A DNA stretch of 64,000 nt from Lasiosphaeria ovina (lineage: Eukaryota; Ascomycota; Sordariomycetes; Sordariales; Lasiosphaeriaceae): positions 434,001 to 498,000 of the forward strand of contig JAULSN010000006.1 of assembly GCA_033439765.1 (NCBI GenBank). Direction: 5' to 3'. The notes beneath the pieces were generated by a model. That model worked only from the letters and a program-made list of their open reading frames with translations, ran no database searches and was not told where the DNA came from. The stretch's first letter is position 1, and the number at the start of each line of letters is the position of its first letter. Both the position numbers and the translations under genes were made by a program. Of the stretch, positions 1-11,751 are shown in pieces.

Positions 1-1872
1 AAATGTCAGAGCCTCTGGAAGCAGTTGGAAGAGTTGCGCTGCTGCTTTCGTATTATCCACCACAAACGGATAGTTATATCCTTGGAGGAAGCCGATCTGG
101 ATGATCGTCGTGTCAATGGGCTGGGTAACCGTGCCAGAGTCCGGAGTGATAGCCCCGGGAAAGGTAGGCGGGATTGAGTTTGAAGCAGTCGGCGCCAAGG
201 CTCCGCCAGTGGTAGCTGTAGTGGGATCCACAACGATTGTCGTGGGAAGCCAAGGTTCCGAGTTGGTTAACGTAGTCAAGGGAGCAACACTCGTGACGCT
301 CGAAGGAATGATAACATTGGTTGTCGTCGGCGTTCCTTCTGTTGCTGTAGCAGTGTTGTTGGCAGTCGAAGTGACGTTCCCGGGAGCTACACTGATAGGC
401 GGTGGAGCTGATGTCTCAGTTACTGGAGGCGTGGAGACAGTCCCATTTGTAGACGTCTCCGGTGGCGACGTGACTGTGGGCTGGGTAGTCTCAGTTCCAG
501 TACCAGTGGCGGTGGGAGTGGTAGTAGTAGGAGGGACCTCCGTGACCGAGGCGCTCCCTGTGTCAGTCGCCGTGGCCGTTTCTGTAGTGTTTGAAATGGG
601 CGGAGGCGGCTGTGAAGTTGCTGTCTCGACTGGCGTCGAGCCGGTCACTTCCGGTGACGTGGTTGGCGCATCCGATGTTACGGTAACGGGGGTTGAAGTT
701 GGACTCAGAGGAGGAAGTGTCGTTTCCGTTGCATTCAGAACCGGGCTAAGAATGCTCGTCACGACAGAATTGATTTCGCTAATAAGAGAGCTAATCGGGT
801 TCGAGTCCGGAGATGTGGTCGCTGACGTTGTCACCTCACCGGATGGAGCCAAAAGAATCGACGACGTGGTTGGAGTCGTGCTCGAGGGAATCACAACAAT
901 ATCAGATGTCGGGGCTGTCGTCGCAGTAGGCGGCGTCGACGTTGGCTCTGTTGGCGGGACGGTGGTGGGCTCCTCTGTAGTTGCCGGCGTGGTCTCGGGC
1001 GTTGTCTCCGGTGCGGTAGTTGTCGGCGGCGCCGATGAAACAGGCGGCGCGGTGGTCGGGGCTGAGGTTGCCGGAGTCGTGTCCGGAGTAGTTTCCGTAT
1101 CCGAGCTTGCTGGGGCCGTGCTCGTTGGTGGCGTAGTCTCGGGAGTGGTCTCGGGCGTGGTCGTCGGAGGAGTGCTCGTCGGAGGAGTGCTCGTTGGAGG
1201 CGTGCCCGTTGGAGGCGTGCTCGTTGGAGGCGTGCCCGTTGGAGGCGTGCTCGTTGGAGGCGTGCTCGTTGGAGGCGTGCTCGTTGGAGGCGTGCTCGTA
1301 GGCGCCGTCGTGTCTGCATCTGTTGTCGGAGCGGTTGACGAGGGTTTCACCGGGCTGGAGTTTGCCGTGTCCGAGGTGGTAGTCTCGGCACCCGTGCTTG
1401 TATCCGAAGTAGTGCCATTTGCGACTCCAGTGCCAGCAGTAGGCGGCACGATGATAGTGCTCGAGACTACAACCGTCGTCACCTTCGTGGTACTCGAGTC
1501 CGGAATGGTTGACGAGGTTGTGTCGGGCTCTTCTGCTGATTTTGTCGGGGGAAACGGGAACTCGGACGTGATGGACGAGAGGATCTGACTTGGCGAGAAC
1601 GTGCTCGCCCTCTTTGTTGACTCGTGCGATGTTGACGAAGATGTATCGGCTTCGCGAGACGTAAATAAGGACGACGATGACGACGAAGACGACGAAGACG
1701 ACGTCGACGACGAAGACGACGCGGCTGCCTGTGATGTTATCGTGTTCGAATTCGTATCATTGGTGAACTGCCGCTTGACGTGACGCGGGAAATAAATCCT
1801 TGGTCCCGTCTCCTCGCCAAATACCGCCGTGGCCGCCACAAAAGCGGCGACCAAAAGTGAGGTCGTCCGCAT
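1..1872 (-). CDS. Secreted signalling mucin, Msb2/Hkr1-like (3' end beyond window)
   Basis: The minus-strand frame from the ATG at 1872 is open for 624 codons and leaves the window at base 1, so the C-terminus is missing. The first 19 or so residues (MRTTSLLVAAFVAATAVFG) form a typical signal peptide. A Lys-Arg pair near residue 35 is a possible Kex2 site. A poly-Ser tract (about residues 52-68) is followed by roughly 480 residues made almost only of Ser, Thr and Pro, including nine 15-bp repeats encoding TSTPP/TGTPP. The last visible residues, beginning IQIGF and containing NYPFV, A-Q-L-F and LP, resemble the Hkr1-Msb2 homology region of fungal signalling mucins, which act with Sho1 upstream of the pheromone/filamentation and HOG MAP kinases. 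A membrane segment and cytoplasmic tail would lie off-window. I am sure of a secreted mucin-like protein; the Msb2 assignment is inferred from that short end segment. Confidence 0.65.
   Translation of the reverse strand, partial: MRTTSLLVAAFVAATAVFGEETGPRIYFPRHVKRQFTNDTNSNTITSQAAASSSSSTSSSSSSSSSSSLFTSREADTSSSTSHESTKRASTFSPSQILSSITSEFPFPPTKSAEEPDTTSSTIPDSSTTKVTTVVVSSTIIVPPTAGTGVANGTTSDTSTGAETTTSDTANSSPVKPSSTAPTTDADTTAPTSTPPTSTPPTSTPPTSTPPTGTPPTSTPPTGTPPTSTPPTSTPPTTTPETTPETTPPTSTAPASSDTETTPDTTPATSAPTTAPPVSSAPPTTTAPETTPETTPATTEEPTTVPPTEPTSTPPTATTAPTSDIVVIPSSTTPTTSSILLAPSGEVTTSATTSPDSNPISSLISEINSVVTSILSPVLNATETTLPPLSPTSTPVTVTSDAPTTSPEVTGSTPVETATSQPPPPISNTTETATATDTGSASVTEVPPTTTTPTATGTGTETTQPTVTSPPETSTNGTVSTPPVTETSAPPPISVAPGNVTSTANNTATATEGTPTTTNVIIPSSVTSVAPLTTLTNSEPWLPTTIVVDPTTATTGGALAPTASNSIPPTFPGAITPDSGTVTQPIDTTIIQIGFLQGYNYPFVVDNTKAAAQLFQLLPEALTF
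1166..1300 (-). repeat. 15-bp minisatellite inside mucin coding region (9 units)
   Basis: Nine tandem copies of a 15-bp unit (plus strand GGAGGCGTGCTCGTT with single-base variants) lie end to end. In the mucin frame each encodes Thr-Ser-Thr-Pro-Pro or Thr-Gly-Thr-Pro-Pro. The length is a multiple of three, so copy-number change would alter protein length without a frameshift. Confidence 0.95.
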
Positions 1873-4800
1873 TCTTTTCTTTTAAGCCCTATCCTTCATG
1901 CGCTCTTGGTATCGTATGACGGAAAAAAAGCCGGATGGGAAGGCGAAGTCGCCAGAAATGAGATGGATAACAAATGTCTGCTCCAAGCCAAGGTCAGCGC
2001 CTCGAAAGGCGACGGTGACGTTGGGGAGACCAGTCACTCACACTTGTCAGGAATGTTGAAAAACGAATGACTTGACAGAGATGTCAACGAGCGTGGGTCT
2101 AGACACCTGATGTCAGTCGCATTCTCAACACCAACCAACCACCACTCCACCAACACGCTCGCGCGCATGAAAGATCCGCAGAAGATCGCCTGCGAAGAGG
2201 GAGGCGGTCGACATCAGTCCGCCAAGCGTAGAGTCCCCTCTCTCTCCCACCCTGCGGACGGATTGACGCGCCTCGAAACTCATGCGAACCCTTAACCCGT
2301 CCCGCCGTCCTCGTCGTCCACCCGTGCAAACTCACATTTGAGTTTATCTTTGAACTCGAATAGTTGTTTCGATATCGCGACTGTTTAAAAGAGTGACTTG
2401 ACGAAAAATCGTCGAAAAGATGTTGATGAGATGCGGGCGCGCAAAATGGCGTAATGATAAGAAAGAAAATCGTCGTTTACGATCGTTGGGCCAGGGATTC
2501 GCGTCCTCGATTTCGTTGCAGGGCGAGCATCTGGATCCACGATGACCTCGGCGGCGGGTCGTCTCCTTTTCCTGATTTCCCAAGAGTCGGTGGAGAGAAA
2601 AGACACACCAGAAAGAAAAACCGGCGACGTTAGGGCGGTCGACGGGTCGTGGTGGCGTTCAAAAAGGACGACACCGTCGAGAGAGAATGCCGTGATGGGG
2701 TTGACGTTCGGCAGGGAGAAAAGGAGGGTGAGTGTGCAAACGAACGGAGAGCACTGGACTCTAGAAACAATAAGGAGTTGGCAAATGGAAGGGGAGTGAG
2801 AGGCACTTTGGGGCGGAGCGCTGCAAGGGTGTCAGCCAGGGATGCAGGTGTGCGATGGGAGCAGGTAAAGGTAGCATGGGATATTACACCACTTTGAGCC
2901 AGGGCCGCCGCCTAGGCTAAGATGGTTGGCAGGCTCTCGCGTCCTTGTAAGCCGTGGGGTCCGCTAGACAAGCAGGTACCCGACCGTCCAAACTTGACTG
3001 CGAGAGGACTTTGGACGTAACGGCGCAAAACGGACAACAGGGGCCGGGATTCGATTTGGGCTTTTTTGGAGAGACAGATCACAGCGGGACGGCGGACATC
3101 GAGCCATTCGACCCCGCAGCATACACAAACTAACAAGGTACGCGGTGCATTCATTCAACTTAGTATTGTATCCTCATGCAATCCAATTGTCTCCCGACGA
3201 GGACTTGATATCAAGAAGCAAACGCGCTGAAGTTTATACTTAACCCCTCGACCGGACAAGGCCAGGGCAGCATGCAGAGGTTGCGAATGCGATCGGCGGA
3301 ATGGGGGGGCCCATGTGGCCCTGAGCCCTTGAGCCCCTGGGACGGATGGACCCATTCCAGTGCGTACGCCAGGCACCCTTTTTTGCACCCACGCCTTGCA
3401 GCCGCGGACGGCCGTTAGTGGTGGGATCGGTCACCGCAGAGCTGGGGGGGGTTGTGTTGGGTTCTGAGCGGGAGGGGGTGGTTTAAGATTGCGCCGCTTG
3501 TCCAAGGGGGCAAGTGCTCAAGAAAGAGTGGGCGGTGGCGCATGGTCCGGGGGACGAGAAATGGGAAAGCGTGGGTACTGGGTACGTTGGCGCCAGCGCA
3601 TTTCGCTTACTGTGCCTACCACTGGCATCTTGACAAGCAAAGTCACCAAGACTTTGAAGCGTCCAAAAAAATGAAGGAGTGACCCCACCGGCGAGTGACC
3701 AGGGGGCGACTGGGGTCGTGGTTGGTCCATCGATCATGGTGCTGCCGCTACGGCCAATTTTCTTCATTACCCCAGCTCACCATGTGGGTCCTTTTGGGAT
3801 CTGGAAGACAGAGGTGGGTTTCGAACGTGTGCAAGGTCAAGCCGATTACGATTCTTTGCGGATTCTTTGCCAGATTTCCCCGACCGGGCGTGGCCAACAA
3901 AACGCCAGCCGCCCCCCCCCCCCCGAGTGCCCCTGCCCTGCCGGCTTTGGGTAGCGGTTTCTCCACCGCGGCCGTTGTCCGCGGCTCTGGAAATGAAGTG
4001 AGAAAGGAAGGATTCAAGGAAACAAGAAACATACAGAGGAACGCTTTGTCGGCCGGCGACACGTGTGTGCTTCACGGACCACGCGCCTTTGTTCGAAGTT
4101 TGGGATAGTAAACTAATTATGAACTCGCTCCAGCGAACAGCACGCTTGGCGGCGGGCGCATCTCCCACGACACGAGGGGAAGCCGGCCGTCAATCAGCTC
4201 GTAACCTGAGTGAGCACAGCCCTCTGGTCCTGCAGCAACAATATGTGCGTGGTGTGCGTTCCTGTAGGGGGGTGGTGGTGTGGTGGTCCTGTCCAGTGAC
4301 TCCAGTCCAGTTACGAAAGGAGGGGTCTCGGATGTGCAGTATTGGCCTCAATTGCATGTCTTGTCTCCGTATTAGTCCTTCAGTTTCCAATCCACTTACA
4401 CTAACAGACTTTTACCGTGTGCCGCTGCTTGCTGTGCTAGGGAAGGTATCTGGAGACGTGTATTTTGTCAGGCGCAAGAAACCGGACAGTGCGTGCCTCT
4501 TCCGTGTGGCATATCGTCTTTGCGAGCTGTGGTGATCAGCCGAATCTAAGTTAATCAAGCTGCTAATTAAGTTCCGCAAAAAAGAGAGAAAAACCTGCAG
4601 ATGCGTCGCCACTTATAGGACGAGCCTTTGCTATATGACTCTAATATAATAGCCGGACAAGCCACGGGAAGAGCAATCGACGTACGTAGCTCGATCATGC
4701 TCGGGACGGGGCGATCATAAATGTATGTACGCAGTACGCAGACGGCAACTTGAAGCCCCAAAAACGGCTCGGCCTCGTTTCCACTTGCCCCGTAAAATTG

Positions 4801-7800
4801 TTTCCGACTGAACGACGGGTCCGCTCTCCTTTGAACATGAAACCTTCATAAATGGAGCTTTAGCGATTGTGGGGGGTCGAGTATGGATGTCTCTTCAGTA
4901 CGGGATATTCCGTATTGTATCTTCATTCTTTTCTTCGTCTTGAGCAAGGTGGCGCAGCGGAGCTGGTTTGATGCTTTGCGGAATTCTGTCTATCTCAGTT
5001 CGACACAGCGTGTCACGTACTTTGTGTTAACGTTTCTCAAACAAACAACATGCTGTGGTTGGGCGACGGAAGATGCTGTACATGGTCAGTATTGCACGCA
5101 GCTGCCTCACTCCTAATATAGGCCCTCACTGTTCCGTTCATATAGATCGCGGGTTTACAGATAAACAACACATCCTCTACGCAGAAGAAGCCTCGTCGTC
5201 GTCTAAGACTCTTTTAACGTCTATCAATGGCCGTCCGCGTTGTTGACCCTGGGACCGGCCGACCAGCCGACCTACCTAATTTTGAGGTGAGCGACACGCC
5301 GGCCACCGACCTGGTCCGCTTGCCGCTTGCCGTTCTCCAGATAAGATGGCGTCGCTGCTTTGGCTGCATGGGCTACATTGTCGGCCGAGTAAAAGCCCAA
5401 TCAGCCACCTTCGAGGACAGCTCTGGCTGAGGCTCGTAGAACCCGACAGATGGCCGCCCTGGAGAAAAGGGACCCTTCCGCTCCTCTGCGAGATAAAAAA
5501 GCTTGCTTGAACGCAACGGGCTAAAATACATGCGGCCACACGCACACACACACGCACACAAACACAGACAATACATGGAAACTACCAGGTGTCCATTGAA
5601 TTGTGACCAGAAAGGAAGGCGGTTTACTCAGCACAACACCAAGTATTAATTGGGTGCCCAGGCTGGTTTGGGACACCACCACTGCAGTGGGTTCCAGGCG
5701 GAGGGGGCTGTGCTGTCTGCCCTGTGGGACGGGCCACCTCATGGATGGACGGTTGGTGGTTCACAGGATTTTCGGGGTCCGTTCTTTACGGAGTACGGAT
5801 GCTCCAGTGCTCCACCGATCTCGCCAGGCGCCGGGCGCGCGGGCGCGCGTCTTTCTCAATCGCTCCGGGGCTGATGACCTAAAACCCGGTGGCTCAGACA
5901 CGGACGAGTGAGAAGCGACTCGACTCGACTGGCACTTCATCGCGCGGAAATGGTGAACATAACGGGCTCTGCTTGGCTTCATTCAGCTGAATGAGAAAAT
6001 TCGGTAGCTTCGGACGGAATGAAGACGAAAGATGGGGTGAGCGTGCCAACAAAGCAACTCATTGTTGCGTTATTCACCAACCGAGCTAGATTATTGTTTC
6101 TGTGCCGCACGCCTTGCGCGACGCCAACGTCAAAGAAGGTTCTAACTTCTTGGACGGGCTGGGTGGTGCAGGTGGTGGGGAAGATATTTTTATACATGGA
6201 CGCTCTGTAATATTCGCGCAGCAAACAAAGCACTCCAGAGGAGAACGTGTGTGGTGCATTGCAGCAGGGCTACTGCTAGCCGTATGTCGTCAGCAACCAG
6301 CTGCAGGAACCGCTTTGCTGATATGGGAAAGCTGGCGGACATTCGTCGTGGTTTTCGGTTCGGAAATCTCGTCATTTGTCGCGAGACAGTGGGGGATCAG
6401 GTGCCCGGCCAGAAACGGAACACGGATTACAGGTAGTTGGCTGAACACAACCACAAACTCGCTGCCTCCAGATGCCTGAACATGCACCGAGCAGCAACAA
6501 ATGGTTAGCGTGACTTGACTGCGCCTTCGTTACCTATCCCAACTCCCAAGCCAAGTGTGATCCTATTATCTCCCGCACAATGAGGGCTGGGCACAAATCC
6601 ATACTCAGTCCCGTCGCGATTAGACGGCCGGCCCCGGCTTTTTTTCTTGTTTCGTTTTGACGAACTCATGAGGTGGCTCCCCTCACCCCCAACCACGAGC
6701 CCCCGTTCCTCGTTTCGTTTCAACTGGGCCGCCACGCCGCAAGTTGCTCACCTGAGGAAAGAAGGGGGCTGCGGCACGGCAGACCACCTGCGTTGAAGGA
6801 TGATTTAGAATGCCTTGCACGCCTCATCACCGCCAACATTTCCTCATGGAGAGGACCAGTCTCTCGCGCCGTTAGTACGACCCTGGTTGAGGCTCGGCCT
6901 TTCCGTCAGGTCTGTTTTCCGGCCCGCGATGGGTCTAGTCATCTCAAGAAGTCGACATTGTTAGGATGGTTGGACGACCGCTCGAAAGCCATCTCGAGAT
7001 ACCCCCTCTAATCTGTCCAACTGCTGATCCGCTCGCCGGTCCACATTCCTCTTCCGCTGAATAGTGAGTGCCCCTTTTCATTTTATGACGCGGGTCATTG
7101 GTGCTGGCTGGCACGGTTGAATCTCGTCGGCTGCTCGACGCAGACATATCAAGCCGTGCCGGAACCGAGCCTCAGCGCTTGCGCTCTGTTTCCGGGATTT
7201 GAACGAGATCAATCGAGTTACAAGTGCAATATATCACCGGCAGTTGGCTTCCCCATTGCAATTAGCAGTATCGCGGCATACTTTGCCAGTGATTAGCCAA
7301 AATTCACGTTTCCTGTCAAAGACATTTTCCAACTTCAAACCCTCGTTTCAAGATCGCCGAGAGTACGGGTTGGAGTCCTGGAAAGAACATAGAAAGTCTT
7401 GTGTATACTGTGAGGCGATCCGTTGTTTGTCACAACCGCGTTATGCTCCCCATTAATTTCCCCTCCTTCCCTATTGATACCTCGAAAGTTGATCCCGAGT
7501 TGGGTTCAGAACCTTCAATATTGATTGATGACGTTTTCATCCGAATGGCCCGTTTCAGTCGAAAGGGGGCCAAGCAGCTTCCATCTGCGTTGTCACAAGT
7601 GTGACGGCGAATGCGAGGGGAGAAACTCGCGTCTGGCTTGCAGTATAGCTTTAGCGTATCATGAGGTTGCAAAGATAGGCAGGCAAGTTCCGCCTCGTCG
7701 TTGTAGCGGAGAACCTTGGTCACTTCGGAAGATGCCATTGCAACGGATCTGCCCGGCCATCACCAGATCAGGGCAACAGGATCTGGGCCAAGGAGGCCGG

Positions 7801-9751
7801 GCTTGTGACGCTCAAGTGCTTGCCCACTTGAGGGGCTCCACGTGTTTTTCCGTCTCCTCACGGGCTCGATCTCGATTCCGTGAAGACTCGGCCGCGAGCC
7901 AATGGCGGCCGAGAGAACTGCCCGGTTTTGTTGCTTACCGCTAGTTCTCCCCAAGTCGAGCCGAAGCCGGTAAGGGGTGGGATCGTGCTGGACAAGAAGA
8001 TCCAATCCAAGGCGTTCACAACATCGGAGCCCGAGCTGTCTGCCGATTCAATGGAATTTCAACGATAGACGCTGCCGCCGCCGAATAGCAGCAGCAGACC
8101 GGCTCTGGTCCGGCTGATGGCTCGTCTCGGCTTGTCTGGCTCTGTAGCTCAAACGGGGCAAGTCAGATGGGAAAGTTTAGGAATGTTGGGCTATCTGGGT
8201 ATCCGAGGAGCAAAAGTGGTGACTGACTCGGCAATGACCGATGTATGACGCGAGATACGGAGGGGCAAGGCTTCTCTCTGCCCCCAAGAGTCTCCGAAAC
8301 AAGACCGGTAGGGTCGGGGTGGGATGCTAGCTGCAGTTGCGGCTACGCAATGACCCCCGCCGGTCATATCAATATATCTTGCATCAGACTCTTCGTTGCA
8401 GATGTGATGTCCACCGCATGGTTGCGCAGATCGAGACGTCTCCGCCTGCCATCGTCCGGGGTGGGACCTTCGCAATGCATCCAGGCCCCGATCTTCTCAA
8501 CCTGCGAGACACGATAGGACAGCAAGTTCGCCCTGTGCTATCTCGCCAGCCTGCAGACGTCTCGTTTATCGTGCATCTACAACCATCTTCCGCAGTTGGC
8601 AAGGCCCACGGACAAGGTAGACGAGTTCCTACTTGCACGACGGTTTGGTTCCGAAGCTGGCCGGTGAGGTGAAGGACACTTGCAGAATCGACAAAAGTGA
8701 CCATGTCCTTGGCAAGAACCACTGTGTCCAGACCCGGCTAGGTCTCAGCTTTCTAAGAGAAAGGCCCTATAGGGTTCTCATCTTTGATGAGGTTGATTTG
8801 AAACGATCGAGTCGTCGTCCAGCCGCACAAGTGTTGACATTGCCGGACACCTCAAGACTATGGAGTACCCGACTCTCATCTGCACTCTTACCCGGAGCAG
8901 CGAGAATAGAGGGCAGACGTGCCGATTAGGTTGTCAGCTGGCACTTAGGCGATGCAAGCTCTATCGTTGGGGGTCACGGCGCAGCAGAAGGAGAAGTGGC
9001 GTCTTTCGCCGGGTTGGGTCGCCGTGCCGGGACGGTCGTCTGCGCCCAACCACCACCTCCCTCGACTCTTAGCGCCTTCGAGAGTCCGTGGTGGCGGCAG
9101 GCTGCGTCTGCTCGTCTGCCTAGAAATTCCGGGTGCCAGCTGTCTGCAGCCCTCGTACATGTACATCATCACAGTTGCGAGTCCCAGTGGTGGGTTTGAT
9201 GTGATGAAGCGAGTCGCAAGCATGACGAGAAATGAATTGTGTCTGGCGCGGCCGCCAACGCCAGCAGCATCAGTGGCAATGGCCATGCTGCAAGGGTATG
9301 TGTCTGCTGCAGTGTTGCGTTCGCCGCTTTCGCAGCCAAACAAACACGGGAGCCCCTCGTTCTCCCCACGATGCATCAGCCATCAGCCATCCGCTTGTCC
9401 AGCTCCTTCAGCATGGCTGGGTAGAGGTTTGTGATTGCGCCAGTCTCGGCTCGGCTTATACCCGGCTACGCCTTCCCTCGTCCGATGAGTCAGGAGAAAT
9501 TGCCGGTAGTGACAGGTTGAGACCTCGTCGGTGGCTCCATCTATATGTCTGGCCCTTGAGGTTCCCGGCAAAGTCACCGGCCACCATGTGCAGTCCCAAG
9601 CGTCGATGCACAAGGCGGGAAAATCAACGGCCCTAGCAGGAGGTTTCCCGGGAGGTCGCTCGCGGTGGACGCAGCTCGGCAACGGTAGTTGCACACTGCT
9701 ACAAGTGGATCGCCCTCTAGCGAACAGGCCTCAACCTTGTCACACTGTCAT
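1873..9751. other. Gene-poor spacer, nothing assigned
   Basis: About 7.9 kb without a gene I can support. Open frames are short (mostly under 140 codons), occur on both strands in similar numbers, and none shows a recognisable domain. The left end holds the mucin promoter. Runs of minus-strand open frames between 7.4 and 9.7 kb could be exons of a gene that includes the open frame at 9752-10609, but I could not join them convincingly. One TACGGAGTA word lies at 5787-5795. Confidence 0.6.
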
Positions 9752-10609
9752 TCAGGTCTCTTGCGACCGTCGCACGAGGCCGGACTGCCAAATTCGAAAG
9801 GAGAAACGAGCACTAGTGCATGCAACCACCGTTTGGGCGGCTGCAATCCGCGATTGTCCCGTCAGCGATGCCGAGTGTACGATACCGAGTGCGGCATGGG
9901 ATGGGGGGCACTCAGCGGGGTTAAGGATTAAAGGAGTGTGGATATGGATGTCGTCAGTAGCAGACCAGTAGGTCAGGTTAGCACGGAATGAGAGATTCCC
10001 AGGTTCAGGTTCGAGTTGTTGGCCAGCACGAGAGATCGAGTGGGGTCCAGAGAAACTGAAGCCAAGGGATCGAGCATTCGTCGGCTCTTTCCATTGGTGC
10101 CTGTCCGTGATGAGAAGCTGCCATGGAGTGTTCTTAACATGGAAAGTGCATACCTCCTCTCTCCACTCCACACAGACAGGCATCGTCAGGTATGCTCCTT
10201 CCACCACTAGCAAAGGTACTGTCAGGTAAGGATCAAGAGACCCCACGGGAAGACCCCGCGTCAGATCTTGCTTGGCTTTGGTGTGAACCAACCAGGGCCG
10301 AATCCATTGCAGACCTGCGTCGTACAACGCCGTGAGGATGGATGGTGGCCAGCTCAATCTCGCCCGCCAAGCCATAGACCCGACAGCGCCCAGACTTGAT
10401 ATTGCAGACCGGGCTAGCTTGGGTGTCTTTGGGCTCTCCCGGTCGTCGATGCCGATCGGCGCAAACATCGAATTGTCTTGGTACCCTGCGAAACCCCAGG
10501 TGCAAGGCTCCAGCCCTGGTAGATAGATGTACATGGAGGTACTATTCAGACCAATGCCATGCAGTGCTGTCTCGACATGGTGGCTGGATATTTCCAGAGC
10601 TTTCTTTGT
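9752..10609 (-). CDS. Unrecognised open frame, candidate exon(s) of a hypothetical gene
   Basis: On the minus strand a frame is open from just after an acceptor-like TCTTAG (ending at 10610) to a stop at 9752, 286 codons in all; the first ATG is at 10534 (260 codons). It is the longest open frame here that is not a shadow of a recognised gene. The translation has mixed composition with no membrane segment or motif I know (short landmarks: MYIYLPGLEP, SWPPSILTALYDAGLQW). A GTATGC donor-like site near 10152 with CAG acceptors 36 and 53 bases on may shorten or split it. Further upstream on this strand are a TATAAAAG (10765-10772) and an ATG at 10673. It could be a lineage-specific gene, part of a multi-exon gene or chance. 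No function can be given. Confidence 0.35.
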   Translation of the reverse strand, partial: TKKALEISSHHVETALHGIGLNSTSMYIYLPGLEPCTWGFAGYQDNSMFAPIGIDDRESPKTPKLARSAISSLGAVGSMAWRARLSWPPSILTALYDAGLQWIRPWLVHTKAKQDLTRGLPVGSLDPYLTVPLLVVEGAYLTMPVCVEWREEVCTFHVKNTPWQLLITDRHQWKEPTNARSLGFSFSGPHSISRAGQQLEPEPGNLSFRANLTYWSATDDIHIHTPLILNPAECPPSHAALGIVHSASLTGQSRIAAAQTVVACTSARFSFRIWQSGLVRRSQET

Positions 10610-10764
10610 CTAAGACCACGGCCCGTTTCCATAATAAATAGCTGACCGGTCTCCCTATGTTTCCTCCTGCCATGGATGCCGCTTGCTCTCCCTGTGCCCC
10701 TGTGAGCTTCTCTGGCTTGTTAACCTCCCGATAACCCGGCTTGTGCCGCCTTAACTAGCGTCAA

Positions 10765-10772
10765 CTTTTATA
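10765..10772 (-). promoter_or_regulatory. TATAAAAG, candidate TATA box
   Basis: The minus strand reads TATAAAAG, about 90 bases upstream of an ATG at 10673 and about 155 bases upstream of the open frame ending at 9752. It would suit a minus-strand transcript divergent from the FKBP gene. Such words also arise by chance. Confidence 0.25.
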
Positions 10773-11041
10773 CCGGTCAGTATTATTACTCAAGTTATCC
10801 TACAACTTGCTTTCGCTCGTTCTCCTGCCGACCACCCCTACACTGTCTCGGCTCTTTCTCCTCGTGTCCAGTGTTGTTGTCTCTTGCCCCGTTGGTGACC
10901 TCTCAGGGGGGGTTTCTCATATAAATATTCTGCTGATGACTTCCAACAGAACCTTCCACTCAACAGAGGGCGATACCCAAGCAAACCCCCAAAGGCCCAG
11001 AGTATAAAGAACTCCTACTGCCGAGTGACTTCGTCCACAAT

Positions 11042-11751
11042 ATGGGCGTAGAGAAGACAATTCTTGTTGATGGGGCCGGAGAGAAGCCACGCCAGGGGCA
11101 GACGGTTTGGATCGAGTACACGGGCTGGCTGAAAGACACAACCCAGCCAGATAACAAAGGTGCCATGTGAGTTTTTGTCCCAAAATGAGGTCAACTAGCA
11201 GTTGAAGTATGACTCTGACGGCTTCGCTCAATAGGTTCGACGCCTCGGAGTATGGCGAAGATTTCTCAACCCAGATTGGCGTCGGAATGCTCATAAAGGG
11301 TATACCTGCCTCACGAGCCGCACGCATTCTAGGCGGAGAATCTGGGCTGATGCTCTTCTAGGTTGGGATGAAGCCGTTCTTGACATGAACGTCGGCGAGA
11401 AGGCCATTCTCGACATCACCAGGTAGGCAAATCGCAACCATTTACTTTCCCTTCATACTGGATAGCTCAGCTAATTAAGGGGTTGGAGCTCAGTGACTAC
11501 GCCTATGGACAGAGGTATGAGCGCAACACACTACAACCTAACAACCCCAACGCCCCTTAGCAATCCAACGCCAGTCCCTCTTGCTTCAACAACTTCGTGG
11601 ATGTTAGCAATTGACACTTTTCGTAGAGGCTTTCACGGTCATATCCCCCCAAACGCAGATCTGATATTGTGAGTCCAATCAACTGGGATATATTCGGATA
11701 TAAACACTGACACCCCGACGTAGCGAAGTCTTCCTCAAGGCTGTGACATAA
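11042..11751 (+). CDS. fpr1: FKBP12-type peptidyl-prolyl cis-trans isomerase
   Basis: Six exons: 11042-11166, 11235-11299, 11362-11422, 11494-11514, 11627-11668 and 11724-11751. All introns are GT-AG, and the joined frame gives 113 residues, the usual size for cytosolic FKBP12. Starting at the MGVEKT codons, the protein covers one FKBP domain: Tyr26 in EYTG, Phe43-Asp44, the QIGVGMLIKGWDE strand-helix (Trp65), then the YAYGQRGFHGHIPPNADLIF loop and strand that end the binding pocket. These residues line the FK506/rapamycin pocket in known FKBP12 proteins, so the protein should be catalytically active and drug-binding. A few extra residues (about 33-42) precede Phe43 compared with the human protein. 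Exon 4 is only 21 nt. It lies 1.4 kb upstream of UBA1 in the same direction, with no functional link seen. Confidence 0.93.

Noticed and set aside
101..1588. 495-codon plus-strand open frame, Val/Gly-rich
   Set aside because: It is the antisense of the Thr/Pro-rich mucin; low-complexity codons leave the opposite strand open. The minus frame has signal peptide and family features.
4930..5015. tRNA-like words (GGTGGCGCAGCGG A-box and GTTCGACAC B-box)
   Set aside because: Spacing is roughly right and the A box resembles initiator tRNA-Met, but I could not draw acceptor or anticodon stems.
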